Shown in pieces: positions 36,075-49,082 of a stretch of 64,000 nucleotides of DNA. Numbering within the stretch: the stretch's first letter is position 1; each line of letters starts with the position of its first letter. The notes below the pieces were generated by a model that worked only from the letters and a program-made list of their open reading frames with translations, did no database searches and was not told where the DNA came from. The stretch covers positions 15,068,222-15,132,221 of the forward strand of contig NC_084818.1 of NCBI RefSeq assembly GCF_963583255.1, in the 5' to 3' direction. Made by a program: the position numbers and the translations under genes. The stretch comes from Pyrus communis. Lineage: Eukaryota > Streptophyta > Magnoliopsida > Rosales > Rosaceae.

Positions 36075-39000
36075 ATCTTTGAATTATTAGAAGCAACAGA
36101 TTAATTACGTACTTATGAAGGCCAGTAATATGATCGATCATCAAACAGAAAATTAGTGGCAAAGTGCATTTGTGTTCTAATCAAGCCGACTTTCGCCCCA
36201 TTTCTTAAATTTGACAAACATTTAAACTAATTTAGATCTGCAGGTGTGTGTTACACTAAACACATCATTGGCAATGATCAAGTGCTTTTCCTTTTAGCAC
36301 TTTTAGAGTAATAAGAGGGTTTAGAATTTTTCACCAGCTTGCGTCCCACCAATAATAATATGTATTATCTGATAAGTTTCAAGATTATCACTTCATCATG
36401 TTACATCATTCGTGACAATTATTATATATATTCTGTAGGCTTGCAGGTAATCCTTCCTTTTTGTATCTTTCTTAGGAGTTATCATAAATCCAGCAGCAGC
36501 TAACGTGCTCTAAGTTGTACTCACTCTATATTCATACAAAAACGAATGATGAATGCAAAGAAATGTACGTATGTAGCGACCAAATAAATATGTCCCACCC
36601 CTTACTCAATCGACATGCATGCATGCAAGCTGATCGAGTAGGTCATGCCCGAAACCCTAACCCTGCAATATTCAGTTGACTCCTATATACTTTACTACTA
36701 AACCAGATTTCCTATTCTACATCCGCCAACGTAAATAGAAAATTCAATATCAATTTATTATGACTAGTCAAGTTCAAAATTTTCACTTCTTATTATGATT
36801 GTTCCATTGTTTTACTTTCGATTGTAGATAAGATGGACGGAACAATTAGAATCAGTTATTAATTTATTATATGTGGCTTCAAATCAAACACGTATATAAA
36901 TAGAACAACTTTTCTCCTATATGTTAAGTTAATTAATAAAAAATTAGAAGAAAAAAATATCTCTCCAATATATGTACCTGCCTCCTTGAATACGAAGGGC
37001 CTCTCGAAAGTACTTGTGCAGGTTTTGTGATTTTCCCACATGCCCTCAACTGATATCTCTGGTTTCCCTTTCTATGTGGGGTTATATATGTTGAAACTTG
37101 GGAACCCAACTCCACCCGTGTTCTTGTCTTTAGAAATAATACAAGGGGTCCCCTTTCACCTTTCAGAGCAACCAATTATCATGGTGGTGGGCTCTCATCT
37201 ATGATGATCCCCTCTACAGCTAAAATTCCACTTGTGCTTATTTTGTTGCATATCACCGTTTTCAAGAGTGCTTATAAGAATTATATATATTGTCCTAGAA
37301 AGTAATTTATAGAATTGAAATAATCTGAGCTAGCTATACCATGCATCTTGCCTTTCTAATGTAAGTGAATTTGCAGCTACGTGGGTTCTACTTCTGACGC
37401 CTCATGAAAGTCTTTCTCCTAAATCACTCATCGAGAGATGTGGCCCAAATAGATTAAAAAAAATGTAGTCGTATAATTAATAAATTGACTATACAACATG
37501 ATAATGTGGCAGGATGCTAGTAGCTCTTCCATATCACAAGTTTTAGGCACATGTGCATGGGTCGTATGTCTGTTATGCTTGACGTATATGGTCTTGTGAA
37601 AACTAATGTATCATATCTTTGAGCATAAACATCAAGTTCATAAATCAGAAGTAGGTGCAAACATATCATTTAAGAACCAGGGTTAGCTATGAGGATAACC
37701 ATGTTTTCAATTGAACTTCTGCTTGCTTGTAGCAGATTGTAGAGGTTTTAATTAATCCTTTATTGGCTTAGTTTAGTTTGTTAAGATATTGGCGGGTTTT
37801 GGCACACAACAAAAGTAATAGATAAAAAAATCACGAATAATCACTAGAGAATTGAGAAAAATTCTCGAAGTTTGATTAATAACATGAAAGATGAATGGTA
37901 ATACAACCCTAAAGTAGTTTATATAGTTTTAGGGAAAACCCTAAATGCAAAGGAAATAAAATGGGGAATTATAAAAGTTTCGTAAATACCCTTAAAATTT
38001 AAAAGCTATTTTTAACCCAACAACGTTATTAAAACGTCAAAATCCATCTTATGTATCAGCAAAGGAGTGAGTTGTATTCATCTTATCATTCTCTTTTTGA
38101 AAAGTAATGATAGGTCCAGTCGGACACCAAAAGCCCAAAAAAAACTGTTCACCGCAGCTAATCTGAACTTGCCGTTCGAATAAGCTTTTCCACACCCTCG
38201 TCAGTTTTGAAATTAATGATAGAGTAAACAGCGAGAAGCATAGAACGGCAAGAGACTTTAAGACATGGGCTCCAAGCGTTCACACACACACAACCATAGA
38301 TAACAGGAAAAAAGAAGAAATAAAAAAGCCAGGCCAACAACACAACGAATTGACAAGGTTCGCCTCAAATGGGGCTACCGCTCCGGTCATCGATGATACG
38401 ATCTATATGTATCAAAAGAAACAAGATTATGAGCCTGTTCCAACATTCTTAAGTAACCTCACTTCTCTCAACCCTTCTCAACTAAGAATCCTCAATACAC
38501 TATAATACACCAATAGACTCACAATCTCTAAATGCTTCAAGTTTCTCGATCAATCGGCCAACCTTAACCCTATATAACACACGAAACACTGACAAACTGT
38601 AATCTTGATAACTTAAGTTACACACTTAAATCATAAAGGAAGCTGATACATATATAGTATACATTATAGCCCCTCTTAAACCCTAGTTATACACTATAAC
38701 AAGTTACTCAATTGTATTAAACCAAAAGATATTGTATATAACACTGACTAAACCAAATCAATCCGCACCGTACTTCGATGTGCGTTTGAGTTCTAATCTG
38801 AATCAAATGAGATGCATCCACCTTTAGGAGTTGTCAGGTTAACTTTCATGCCTAACTCTTGGCTTCATACCACAATTGGAGCAACTTCATCATTTTATTC
38901 CTCGTGACCGACTAGTGCAGCTATAGCATTTGCGTGAAATATTTTCTTTTGTGAAAGAATGTTCCATCCATGCTGATTTGGCAGTATAGAAGAAAGGAAG

Positions 39001-39340
39001 GAAAGCATGCAATCATGCATGTCGTACATGTTCGTTTTCATTGGTAAGTTAGCAGAAAAGATGGAAACAAGGGAGCAAGTAGTGCAAAAGAGAGAAGTAA
39101 CTTTGGGAATGGAGTTCCTACGTACAATTTTTTCTTTTATTTCAAATTTTATAGAAAGTGAGCTAGAAAGATGAAAAAATGGAACCCTCCTCAACATTTA
39201 TTAAGTTCAGGTACCAATATTAGAAGAATTTTTGTCACCCTAGGATATATTTTCAATGATATTAATGGGTTTTGAAAACCCATAACAAGGAAATAACAAA
39301 ATAGTTGAACTACTACAAGAGCCTACATTATTTTTAAACA
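36075..39340. other. Intergenic, probably decayed LTR-like sequence in its right part
   Basis: No gene seen. A (CA)n stretch lies at about 38280-38293. Sequence at 37778-38030 (TGTTAAGATATTGGCGGG... with AGGGAAAACCCTAAATG) and around 38560-38880 reads like LTR or leader sequence, and the region ends in AAACA just before a copia primer site at 39341. I could not find a second copy in the window, so LTR limits cannot be set. Confidence 0.4.
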
Positions 39341-39700
39341 CGGTATCAGAGCAGTGATCTTAAGATTTCCACTCTACTTGAAATTATACCCCCAACAAAC
39401 TCTTATATCGATACCTGCGACGATGGAGGATGTTGCTTTTCCTTCTATTCCTGATTTGAGTTCTTATCAGATTGCATAGCTCATCCTAACCCCTACATAG
39501 ATTCAAATAATCACCCAAATAATTTTGAACAAGATTCAAACCTAGATTAAGAACCAAGACTAGATCTCGGTGAAGATTCTTCATCATGCTTCTTCCGCGG
39601 CATCAAATTTTGAATCTCAGAAGTCGTTGCATTTGATGCCTAGATGTTTGAGTCGACCAGATCAAGGTCGACTGGTCGGACCAACCCAGACGGTCGGTCA
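39341..39700 (+). pseudogene. Copia leader scrap: primer binding site and gag start
   Basis: CGGTATCAGAGC at 39341-39352 is one base off the usual copia primer site TGGTATCAGAGC and follows AAACA, an LTR-like end. About 70 bases on, ATG 39423 starts MEDVAFPSIPDLSSYQIA followed by stops, which resembles a copia gag N-terminus. It is cut off by the LINE at 39701. Confidence 0.6.
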
Positions 39701-40125
39701 ATACAACAACAACCAAGCCTCATCTTATTAAGAAGGGTCGGCTGTAAGAATCATAAAACGTCACTGCACTTGATTTTGTGCCATATCTTCCGTTAGCTCT
39801 AGGTGTTTCGTATCTTTTCTTAAAATTTCTTTCCAAGTCTTTCTAAGATCTTCCTTTACCCCTTTTGCACTGAGCCTCCGTCTTATAGTCTTATCTTCTA
39901 ACTGGAGCATTTGTAAGTATTCAGTTCACATGTCCAAACCACCTTAAAACCAATTTTTTCTCATCTTAACTTCAATTGCAGCCCTACTTTATCTCATATA
40001 TCCTCGTTCGTAACCCTAGCATTTCTTGTACACATCTAATGAAGCATTATCATCTCCACTACACTCATTTTTTTGCACGTGTTTATTATTGACCACTCAA
40101 CATTCCGTGCCATAAAGCATTGATG
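39701..40125 (-). mobile_element. RTE-type LINE, 5'-truncated 3' end
   Basis: On the minus strand, in broken frames: RPSMLYGTEC near 40120, then IEVKMRKNW, RRRLSAKGVKEDLRKTWKEI and LELTEDMAQNQVQ, ending with (TTG)n (AACAACAACC-type on the plus strand, 39701-39715). The reading order and the TTG tail fit plant RTE-like LINEs. Only the last ~140 codons of the reverse-transcriptase ORF remain. Confidence 0.75.
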
Positions 40126-41249
40126 GCCTTATTAACCACCCATCATTTTTTTTTTGGAATGATGTAAGTTGACAGAGGGAAATTTTTCAAGGAAACAGAG
40201 AAGTGAGGAATTTGAATTAAAGAAGTGAAAAGATAGTTGATATGTTTCTGGGAGGATAATGAAATTAGGGATTTGGTAAAGAGAAGAAGATGAAGTTTGA
40301 AAGATATTTAAAGAAGACATTTCAAATTATCTAGTTGTTGTATATGGACCAACTTCTCTCGTGATCATCAAATCTAATGGTTAAAATCAGGAAACAATAT
40401 CAGAGGTAATTTCTTGTTTTTCATACACATGCAACAAGCACAAAGTTTCATCATTAAAAACTTTATGGCACAACACTTGAGAGCTTACAAAGAACCGAAT
40501 CACCATATGAAGACAAAAGGCCAAACGATATGTATTCCAGCTTACTTTGAATGACATGGTCTTTAGATAACTATCCATCTTCAAGGGGAACAAGTGTCTT
40601 TCAGATATATAGTTAGGGGCAATTGTGGGACCATGGTTTTCTAAGCTAAAGTAAGATTGATTTAAATAACACTACCTCAGAAGTCCGATCATAGACTCAC
40701 AGCTCCAAACCATTATTAAGTTGACAAGTGTGAGAGTGCTTTGAACACTTTTTCGTGGCCGTCCACCATGGTAGGCTCCAATCGTTTATGACTTGTACAC
40801 GGACTTCACCCCATCATGGGGGAGTACAAAGTGTGTGCTTACACTTAGGAGGAGTCCTATACGCATGCATGATGTTGTGAAGGTAGGCAACGAGAATGAT
40901 CAACATCATATCATTGTGAGGTTGTTTTTGAACCCCTACCTGAACTTGCATGGTGGAAATGACTTAACTAAGTGCAATGCAGCCAACATCATATCATTGT
41001 GAGGCATCATTCTCTAGAGGCTAAATAAGATGGGTACTTACATAAGATGTAAATGAGCAAGCATACTCTTTCATTATTATTGTTGCTAGCCAACATCTTA
41101 TAATTGCGAGGTGGACTTGGTAATAGTGAGTCTCCCATACCCTACTAAGAGTTTCCTCCAAAACTCTCGAATTCCGATGAGGGATATGGAATTTGCCAAA
41201 AATAGTGGGTGGTGCTATTTGATTTAAAGACTGAGATCAAATAGCTTAA
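40126..41249. other. Unrecognised repeat-like sequence
   Basis: No gene. The phrase AACATCATATCATTGTGAGG occurs at about 40902 and 40986, with a weaker third copy near 41093 (AACATCTTATAATTGCGAGG). It may be the decayed leader of the copia element that follows; I cannot show it. Confidence 0.4.
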
Positions 41250-44200
41250 AATCAATCAATTTATATTCATTATGTCTTTGTTTACCAATATATTTGCAAA
41301 TGCTATCCAAAACTTGACAAAGAAAAGTCGAAGGCTTTAGTTTCCGGACTTGGTACCACAATCCCATAGATTGTCTTGAATGGATTGTATATGTGCCTAA
41401 GTAGTCTCATTCTCACAATCTTCCTAGTGATAATATATCATTGGAAAAACATGTTAGATAAGTCTATCATAAAGAGGACCACACTTTTAGTGTCATAATT
41501 CTTCAGTTACAAATCGTTGTACGAAGAAATAAGAATTGCTTTGAACAACCCTTAGTTAACGCAAACACTAGTGCTTGTTTCTTTGTTAAATGAACAAGGA
41601 ACTTGAGAAGTAAGCACAAGGGCCTAGACACCTTATGCGCCATGATTCTTCACTTACAAATTGTTGTATGAAAAAATGAGAGTTGCCTTGAACAATTCTT
41701 GAAAGTTTGTAATTATGTTTAGAACATAATGGTTGATTGACAAAAATAGTCCATCAACATGGACTTATGATGATTTTGAATCATTGAGTGTTGAAGTGTT
41801 AAACCACTTCAAGAGATGGAAACTAGGCAAGGAGTTCACTTTTGTGTCCCTATCCAAATGGTTCACTAAGTTTATTAAAAACTATATAGTGAACATTAAC
41901 CGCACAATCTCCAAATCGTTTGATGTGTATAAACACAATTGAAATAAGTTTCAAGAGAGATAGTGGGAGTTTAACGACCATGACTATTGTAGTCAATGGA
42001 GAAGTCAAATGAAGAAGGCGAAATAACTCTAAGGGAACAAACTTTCTTTATGAAATGATGGACATTGGAAGAGGTATTTGCAAGAAATGTCTTGCAAGTG
42101 TCAAGAACACACCTTTCGAAGGTGTTATAAATTGTTCTTGAAGGGTTCAAAATAATTGGTTCTTCTACTTGAATGCTTGATTCCGTATTAGTAACTATGT
42201 TTTACAATCGTTGTAAAAGTATGGCTAATAAGAATAGAAGATTAATGAGAGAAGAGAAAGTACTTCACATTCTGAATGTGATAAAATATAGATCTCTGCG
42301 AAAGCAGATAATACTTACTTCCTCATATGAACTACCAAAGAAATTGGAAAACCAAAGATTGTCTTTACATTCCAATTTGAATAAGGAACTTAATTCCATC
42401 ACTATAAGAGATGGAAGAATGTTTTGTTTGACAAAACATTATTCTTTATTAATAAATGAATGGATTATTGTAATCTAATTGATTGTCTCTATAGTAGAGA
42501 TGATGTGGTAGTGTTAACTGTTTAGAATATAACGATGCTTAAAATATAAAAGGTTGCAAGATAGTGACTAATCCCACTGAGTTGTGACACCTCTAAAACA
42601 TAAAGTACAAGTTGGTCATAAATGGATGCTTTGGATCGTTAGATCCGGATCCAATGCCTTCTTGTTAAAACTGTATAGAGGCGAAATGTTCAAATCTTTA
42701 TTCTTTTGGAAAGAATAAAGAATCACAAAGTTGTTGAGGTTAATTCACTTAGATGTTAGTGGCACTTGTCCACAACATAATACTACTCATGTTGTATGAC
42801 ATTCACTGAAGATTGCTCTCGATTGGACTATCGTTTATTTTGAATAAACACAAGTGCAAATACTTTGCAAAAGGTTTCAAAGAATTCAAGAATGTAAGTT
42901 AATGAGTAAGACGTCTAAAGTATTTACCTCCTTAGATTTGATCCAAGGAAAAATAACACTTTCGAAGAGTTTCCTTGAAAGATATCAAGGAAACTAGCAT
43001 CAAATACCCATATATAGGATATATACTTCTAAGCCAATATGATTGTCAATTAGAAGATCTTCCAAAATTTTCATGACTCTAGAGGATGTAGTTGGAAAGA
43101 TAGACAAGTCTTGAGCGTGTTAAGATTTGGGGTTGTGTGCTAATAAGCAATATTTGTTTGAGAACAATCTTGTGTGATATCCTTATATTAACCTTTGGAT
43201 ATCACTTCTACAAACCAACTAACAAATGTTGTTTGTTTGGTAGTTCATTGTAATCCTACACTAGGATTTGCCTAAGATAGAGCAAATGACGGAGAGATGG
43301 AACTCAAAGAATGGGTTCTTTGAAAGACAAGATAATAATCAACAAATATAACAACCTAGTTCCTACACCACAAGCTCCAAGGTAGTTGAGAAGGATTTAT
43401 AAACCATCTCCGTTGAATGGTTTGAACTTTATGACTATGTCATAAAGTTACACCTCTTAATTCAAAAGAAATAAGAATGAAAATCCTTATGACTACATTG
43501 AGTGTATATATAACATATACTCAAGGAAATGGTATAGTACCATTTGACCCGAAATAATGAAACCTACATAGCTAAATGGTAGCTTAAGGTGACTACAAAT
43601 CAATGAGATTGGTTGACTTGGAAGAAACCATCTTTGATGTAGTCTTGGTTTCAATTAATTCGAAGACTGCTAGCTACAACTAAACGGTGATTCAATGTTT
43701 GGACATAATATGGGTTTCCAAAACCATTATCAAGATAGTCTTGATAATATATGTCTAAAACTAGGAATCACAAGACGTGTAAGTTGTAGAGATCCATCCA
43801 TAATGAATCTTAGCAAGCTAGTGGGAGCCATAAATGTCTTATGAGAGAAAGATCAAATCGTTTGATTTCTCATAAGAATGTAAATGAATCTTTTGTTTAC
43901 TAGGTTTACAAAAGATTAGTGGGAGTTAATCATATTCATAAATTTGAACATATATATGATATATTAATTTTGGAAATGAAGGGAATTCTTCTTCATTAAA
44001 GTTATGACTTTAAACATTCTAACAATAGAATGTATATGGGAGACATAGTCTATATACATGGGATGGAAATCTATAATGATAGATTTCAAGATATAATTGG
44101 ATTGTCTCAATGCCTATTGATAGACAATAGATGTAGGAAGTTTCTCGAATGATAAACTCCAAATGAAAGGACAATTCCAGTCAAACTGGGAGTTGTTCTT

Positions 44201-44982
44201 CTAAAAGGGAATGTACCCTTTTGACTCCCAAAGAAGCATAAAGCGTAAATAGAATCCTTTATGCATACGCAGAAAGGTGATTTACGTATTTCATATTGTA
44301 TGAAAAATATTGATATGAGTTGTGCCAAGATAGGTACAAGATGAAATCAGTGCAAGCCCAGGATCAAAACTATGGCAATTGTGAAGTGAGTCCTTAAGTA
44401 TTTAAGAAATACTAAATGATAGATTCCTCAAGAATGAGGAAGAATTAGAGTAACGCAATGGAAGCATAAATGTATTAGAATATGAATCTAATATCGTATC
44501 CATCATTGAATGCATCTTCATTTTGAATGAAGAGATAATTGGATATCTCTGTATTATGGCTAAAAAGATATTTGGGTGGAAACATTAAAAGTAATGACTT
44601 TAGTGTGTTCCATCGTGCATACAAAATATATCGCCATATAGAAGCTTACAACAATGTTATTTGGATGGGAAAGTTCATTTATGAACTCTTTATTCGGTTC
44701 CAACCAGAAAGTATCTCTAGTGTACCGACACTACGACACTAATGGGGCGATAGCTCAAGCCAAGGAATGAAGGTCTCATCAAGATTCGAACTCACATTAG
44801 AGACTGAACTACATGATTGAGAATCATGCATAATGGTGACGTCGTTATTCTCAAGGTTGCTTTTATGGATAACATATAGATATCCATTGTCTAGACCTAC
44901 TACTCAACCATTTTTGAAATGAATTCAAAAAATGTATCATCACAGATAACCAAGCTGATTGGCTTTAGTGAAAATGGGATAT
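41250..44982 (+). pseudogene. Heavily decayed Ty1/copia gag-pol
   Basis: No long frame remains, but landmarks appear in copia order on the plus strand: a zinc-knuckle tail (GHWKRYLQE) near 42065, an integrase-start region near 42590-42760 with HLDVSGT at about 42748, FITFTEDYSR-like sequence near 42800, integrase-end pieces near 43130-43300, RT pieces near 44040-44230, and RNase H pieces at 44650-44800 (frames shifting, including GAIAQAKE.RSHQ near 44755). Multiple stops and shifts mean a long-dead element. A ~60-base phrase is repeated at 41495-41560 and 41642-41702. Confidence 0.7.
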
Positions 44983-46757
44983 TGTTGAAAATGTGCCCTA
45001 AAACCAATCATATGATGATACTTTACAGACATTTCACATATTAAACTAATCTGGTTTAATATAAAGGGCAAATATTATTGTTTTAAGCCGTTATAAATGT
45101 TATATGCTTAAATGATAAGTCCAAGGAATATGTAATTGGGAGAATGTGATCTAAAGAAGTTAGATTCAAGAGACCATTCTCTTTCTTATACATATCCTAA
45201 ACATTCCTGATCATAGGATTGCCAATTGGGCATTAACAGTCTGTTAAGATCAATACATGTTATGTCTTCTCTTAGGGAGAGTGACTGGTCTTAAGTCATT
45301 GGTGTGACTGACACCAAGACAAGCATGTAGATGCTCAATAGAGAATGAGTCCACTGAACACGATCAACAAGAAGTTCTCATACTCATGTCACATGAGAAC
45401 TCATGGTTGGAATAATGCAAAGTAGTCATTTGACCTAAGGCATCATAGTTGTCTTGTGGTTAGGTCCTCGATCTTTGACTATATCAAAGTCACTCCGTCA
45501 AAGGGTGTCCACGGCATAGTTGGGGTTAAGTCACTTAGCTATGGAGGCAAGTGAATGCACAACAAGGGATCTCTGACCTTTAAACCGTTTAAGGGACAAT
45601 ACTCTATGATATGATTAAGAATTTTTGACCAAAGTACGAATGAGATTTAGGAAGTTGTTCCAAACATTCAAGGTAATCATATAAGTAAAAGAATCACATT
45701 GGATAGTAGACATAAATAAACTATCAAACCAAACAATGTGGTCAAGAGTATTATAATAGAGAAAGACCGTATTGCATTGTAATCCTAAACTGAATAGGTT
45801 CTCCACCTCTTCTGAATAGCTTGGGTAGCCATGACATACTGCTAGGTGTCACTCATGGTTTGTGGAAGCCCTAAAGGTGTGTAATCACTAAAAGGAGAAT
45901 TGAAAGTATGTTTTAATTCACAATCGATTTGAAGAGTTCTAATCGCCCACTACCTCGCTAAAAGGAAACTAATGGATTGTACACCGTGTAAGGTAGAGAT
46001 TGAAGAAACAACAGAGATGAGTAAGGATAATTAAATGGTTTAATTATTTATGGCTAGGATTAATTAATATGTTAATTAATCAAACGAATAAGTTCGTTAT
46101 AGACCTTGGATTAGTTTTGGGCCTCAAGGCCTAATGGGATTTGAATGCCAAGCCCATTAACTCAAGTTGTATGACAACTTGAATACACAAGGGCTTAAAA
46201 GCCCAATAAACCCTTAAGGCCAGCCACATTAGAGAATGAAGGGTTTTGGTTCTTTTGTCACTTAAGTGAAGGGACTATATAATTACTGCCAAAATTCATT
46301 TAGGGTTTCTTTTGGAGAAAAGATGAGAACACAAAAAGCTCTCTTTTCTCTATAAGAGGCCGACCACCCTAGAGGAACAAAGCTAGCAATCTTACTTTCT
46401 CTAGGTCACTCATCTCTTCATCAATGCTCTCCTTGGCGTGGAGACTTAGAGGTTCTCTATTTTGGGAACTTGGAGAATCCATTCTACCATCCTCATCCAA
46501 GAAATCGATGGAGCTAAAAAGTAAGGAATGAAGGCCCTATCTCTTAGGTGATTAGCCTTTACTTACGCAAAGAGGAATACACAAAGGTATAATATTTCTC
46601 AACTCACTTTGTTCTTGAGTTGAGTCTTGGTTCACCACACACACTAGGCCTTGAATTTCATGGGTAAAATTTTGTTTTTGAGTGCATACAAGCATGATTC
46701 TGCCTTTTAATTGTTAATTACATGCATAGATGTTGCTCAAATGAACTAATTTTCACA
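44983..46757 (+). repeat. Copia 3' LTR (long type)
   Basis: It starts TGTTGAAAATGTGCCC right after a purine-rich GTGAAAATGGGATAT (polypurine-tract position) and appears to end ...TTTTCACA at 46757. The left boundary is clear; the right end is set by a CA terminus and my recollection of this LTR type. No second LTR copy is in the window, so the element has lost its 5' end. Confidence 0.6.
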
Positions 46758-47256
46758 AATAGATCATTCACCTTTGACTAGTACAAACCCTTTTCCTAGT
46801 CTTAGGCTTGGTCATGGTTGTGTGCTTTTTTTACAAGTTATTCGAATTTGTGCGTCTCTACCACTTAAGGCGGTGCGCGAGTTTGGTTCCAACATGGGCG
46901 GTGTCAAAGATGTTAGCGGTAGTGGTAATGACGGTGAGACAGTAGAGAATGTTGTGGTGGTGGTGGTGGTAGTGGCGATGATGATCGTAGTTGTAGCAAA
47001 TGTTATTACGTTTTTCTACTAAAATTTTAACTTTGTTTTATAATGTATCCTTTGTATCTAATATTTTGAAAACTGTTCTTGAAAAAGAGAGTAAACATAA
47101 ATTTGATGTTCTATAAAATTAAGACTAAATTTTATTTTTATTATTTTTCATTTTTTAAATTTTTTTTTCACAAAATAGTCAGCCAAACGCATTTTTCATC
47201 CTATTTGCAAAACGAAAAATTGTTTAGCAAAAAAGTTGATGAACGAGCCCTAAATG

Positions 47257-47280
47257 TTTAGGGTTTAGGGTTTAGGTTTA
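47257..47280. repeat. Interstitial telomere-type repeat
   Basis: Three copies of TTTAGGG, the plant telomere unit, with the third imperfect. Confidence 0.8.
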
Positions 47281-47749
47281 ACTTATATGTTCCGTTTTTT
47301 GCTCATATGGACACCGAATTTAAATACTCTTGTGTAAAATTCACTCCAATATTTTATTTTATTTTAGATAGAAATATTTTCGGTTATTTTTAAAGAAAAA
47401 AATTGAAAACATTGATGCATCTGGAAGCTAGTTGATAGCAATGTATGTATTTAAAAATTCGCCTACACTAATCTGAAGCCCATACTAACCATTGCAGTGA
47501 CGAAAGGGCAGAAAACAGAAACCGAAGGAGGAGCGTTGGATTGTACCGTTTTCTATCCACGATTAATCGCACCGAACACGACGTAGTGACTGCCCATGAT
47601 GCGCTGACGCCCCTCGAATCTGGCCCCACCTAAATCAAAGCCAAGCCGTTAGACGCTTGAGCCCTACAAACTTAATATAAGCCAAGCCACTCTGTACTTA
47701 TTAAAATTTTAAAAATACAAGAAAGCAAGTATAAAATAATCTCTAAAGT

Positions 47750-47916
47750 TGTCACCTAGTATTACGATTTAATGATATTTCTCTTCATTTGTAAGTAAGA
47801 TGTCTTTAGGTTCAGTTCTTGCCAAAGACAAATCTGAACCACATTATTGCTAGCTCATTATGAGGTTAAGTCACTCTCTCTTAGTGTAGATAATATCGTT
47901 TGTTAAAAAAAAAAAA
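47750..47916 (+). mobile_element. SINE-like element, copy 1
   Basis: About 165 bp ending in an A run. It carries a TTTAGGTTCAGTTCTTGCC box (like a pol III B box, GGTTCRANNC) and the tail TAGTGTAGATAATATCG before poly(A). A diverged relative lies at 54735-54912. Confidence 0.55.
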
Positions 47917-48480
47917 TCTATAAAGTTTTTTTGTTGATAATTTTCAAACAATTTTTCATCGTTAAAAGACTCGTCATATGTTTAGCGGCTATGTCTGGAT
48001 AATTATTTCGTCACTAAAAGCTTTTTTAGTTTGAAAAAAAATGTGAAAGAGAAAATAAAGACAACTAATCTCGTTACTTGGTTGTGCGGTTTTGAAAAAA
48101 AAATTGTAAAAATTATTGTTGTTTAATTTGGTTTTGTTGACAGCGTTAATTTGGCCTTTGAACTCTATTTTGGGTGACAAGACAATTTTGAATAACACGT
48201 TTATTTTTTATTGGTGGCACTTGATTTAGTTTGTAAAAATTAATCTCTTTAACATTACTTAAATGTTATCTCTGTCATAAACCGGAAAGGCAACAGGCTA
48301 TAACCGGTGAAGAAGAAATTGCATTTGGATCGAATTTATGTTCATTTCATTTGCCAACTTTCTGCAGTTCTAACCCAATATCTAACCCCAGTTATATTCT
48401 AACCCAATATCGAACCCAAGTTGGTTTATTTAAAGCGAGAGAGTGTGACAGCTTTGCTGGGTTGTGAACTCCTTCACTTA

Positions 48481-49082
48481 CCTTCCTCCCTCTCGCTCTC
48501 TCTCTCTCTCTGTAAGTCTCTGGTTATTTCCCATTGTAGTAGATGAACGCTCATATCATAGACTAAGCTTAGTTGTTTGAGTAATGATGTAGAGAGAGAG
48601 AGAGGGAAAGAGAGAGAGAGAAGAGAGAAAGAGAGTGAGAGTGTCTTGGTTGGTTGATTTACTTGTCCATTGGGGTAAAATTTTGGGTTTGTTTGTTGGG
48701 TTTTAATTTTTGGTTTTGTTTAATTTTGATGGGTACTGAGGGAGGAGGAGAAGAAGTAGGAATGAAAGAGAAGAAAGATCATGAGGCGGCGGCAGCAGCA
48801 GCAGAGGGAGGAAGTAGGTTGTTGTACACCTGTTGTATACACCAGTACACTAGTTTGTCTAGTTGTTTCAGACATAATAGTACTTGTGCTTCTTCTTCCT
48901 TTGCTTCCTTTAAGTGAGCAACATATGTTCCTCTAAATTATTAAAGATCCACTGGAAAACATAATCGAGAAAGAACAAAAACATTTACAGAGATAAGTAG
49001 AAAAAGAAAGGAGCTTTGATTGGTTTAATTTCTTGATCTCTTAAGATCCGGTATCAAACTTGTTTTAGCTCACTCACTAATT
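48481..49082 (+). promoter_or_regulatory. Leader region of HD-Zip gene with CT/GA tracts and a candidate uORF
   Basis: A (CT)n tract (48488-48512) is followed at once by GTAAGT, a possible donor of a leader intron. (GA)n tracts lie at 48590-48640. An ATG at 48729 opens a 62-codon frame (to 48917) starting MGTEGGGEEVGMKEKKDHEA, 165 bases ahead of the main ATG. If it is in the mature leader it would be an upstream ORF. The transcription start is not visible to me. Confidence 0.4.

Larger units (their letters stand above)
46758..48480. other. Intergenic, repeats
   Basis: No gene seen. A (GTG)n-rich stretch at 46950-46990 makes a valine-run frame that is not a gene. Telomere-type repeats are at 47257-47280 and a SINE-like copy at 47750-47916 (listed separately). 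Between 48360 and 48430 the phrase TCTAACCCAATATC(T/G)AACCC occurs twice, just upstream of the HD-Zip leader. Confidence 0.5.

Noticed and set aside
42173..42478. 101-codon plus-strand frame
   Set aside because: Falls within the decayed copia region between gag and integrase; not a separate gene.
44983..46757. LTR read as a possible independent gene region
   Set aside because: No coding frame; TG start after a purine tract and downstream position relative to RNase H fit an LTR.
46774..47022. 82-codon plus-strand frame with a valine run
   Set aside because: Created by a GTG/GGT repeat; no domain and no splice sites.
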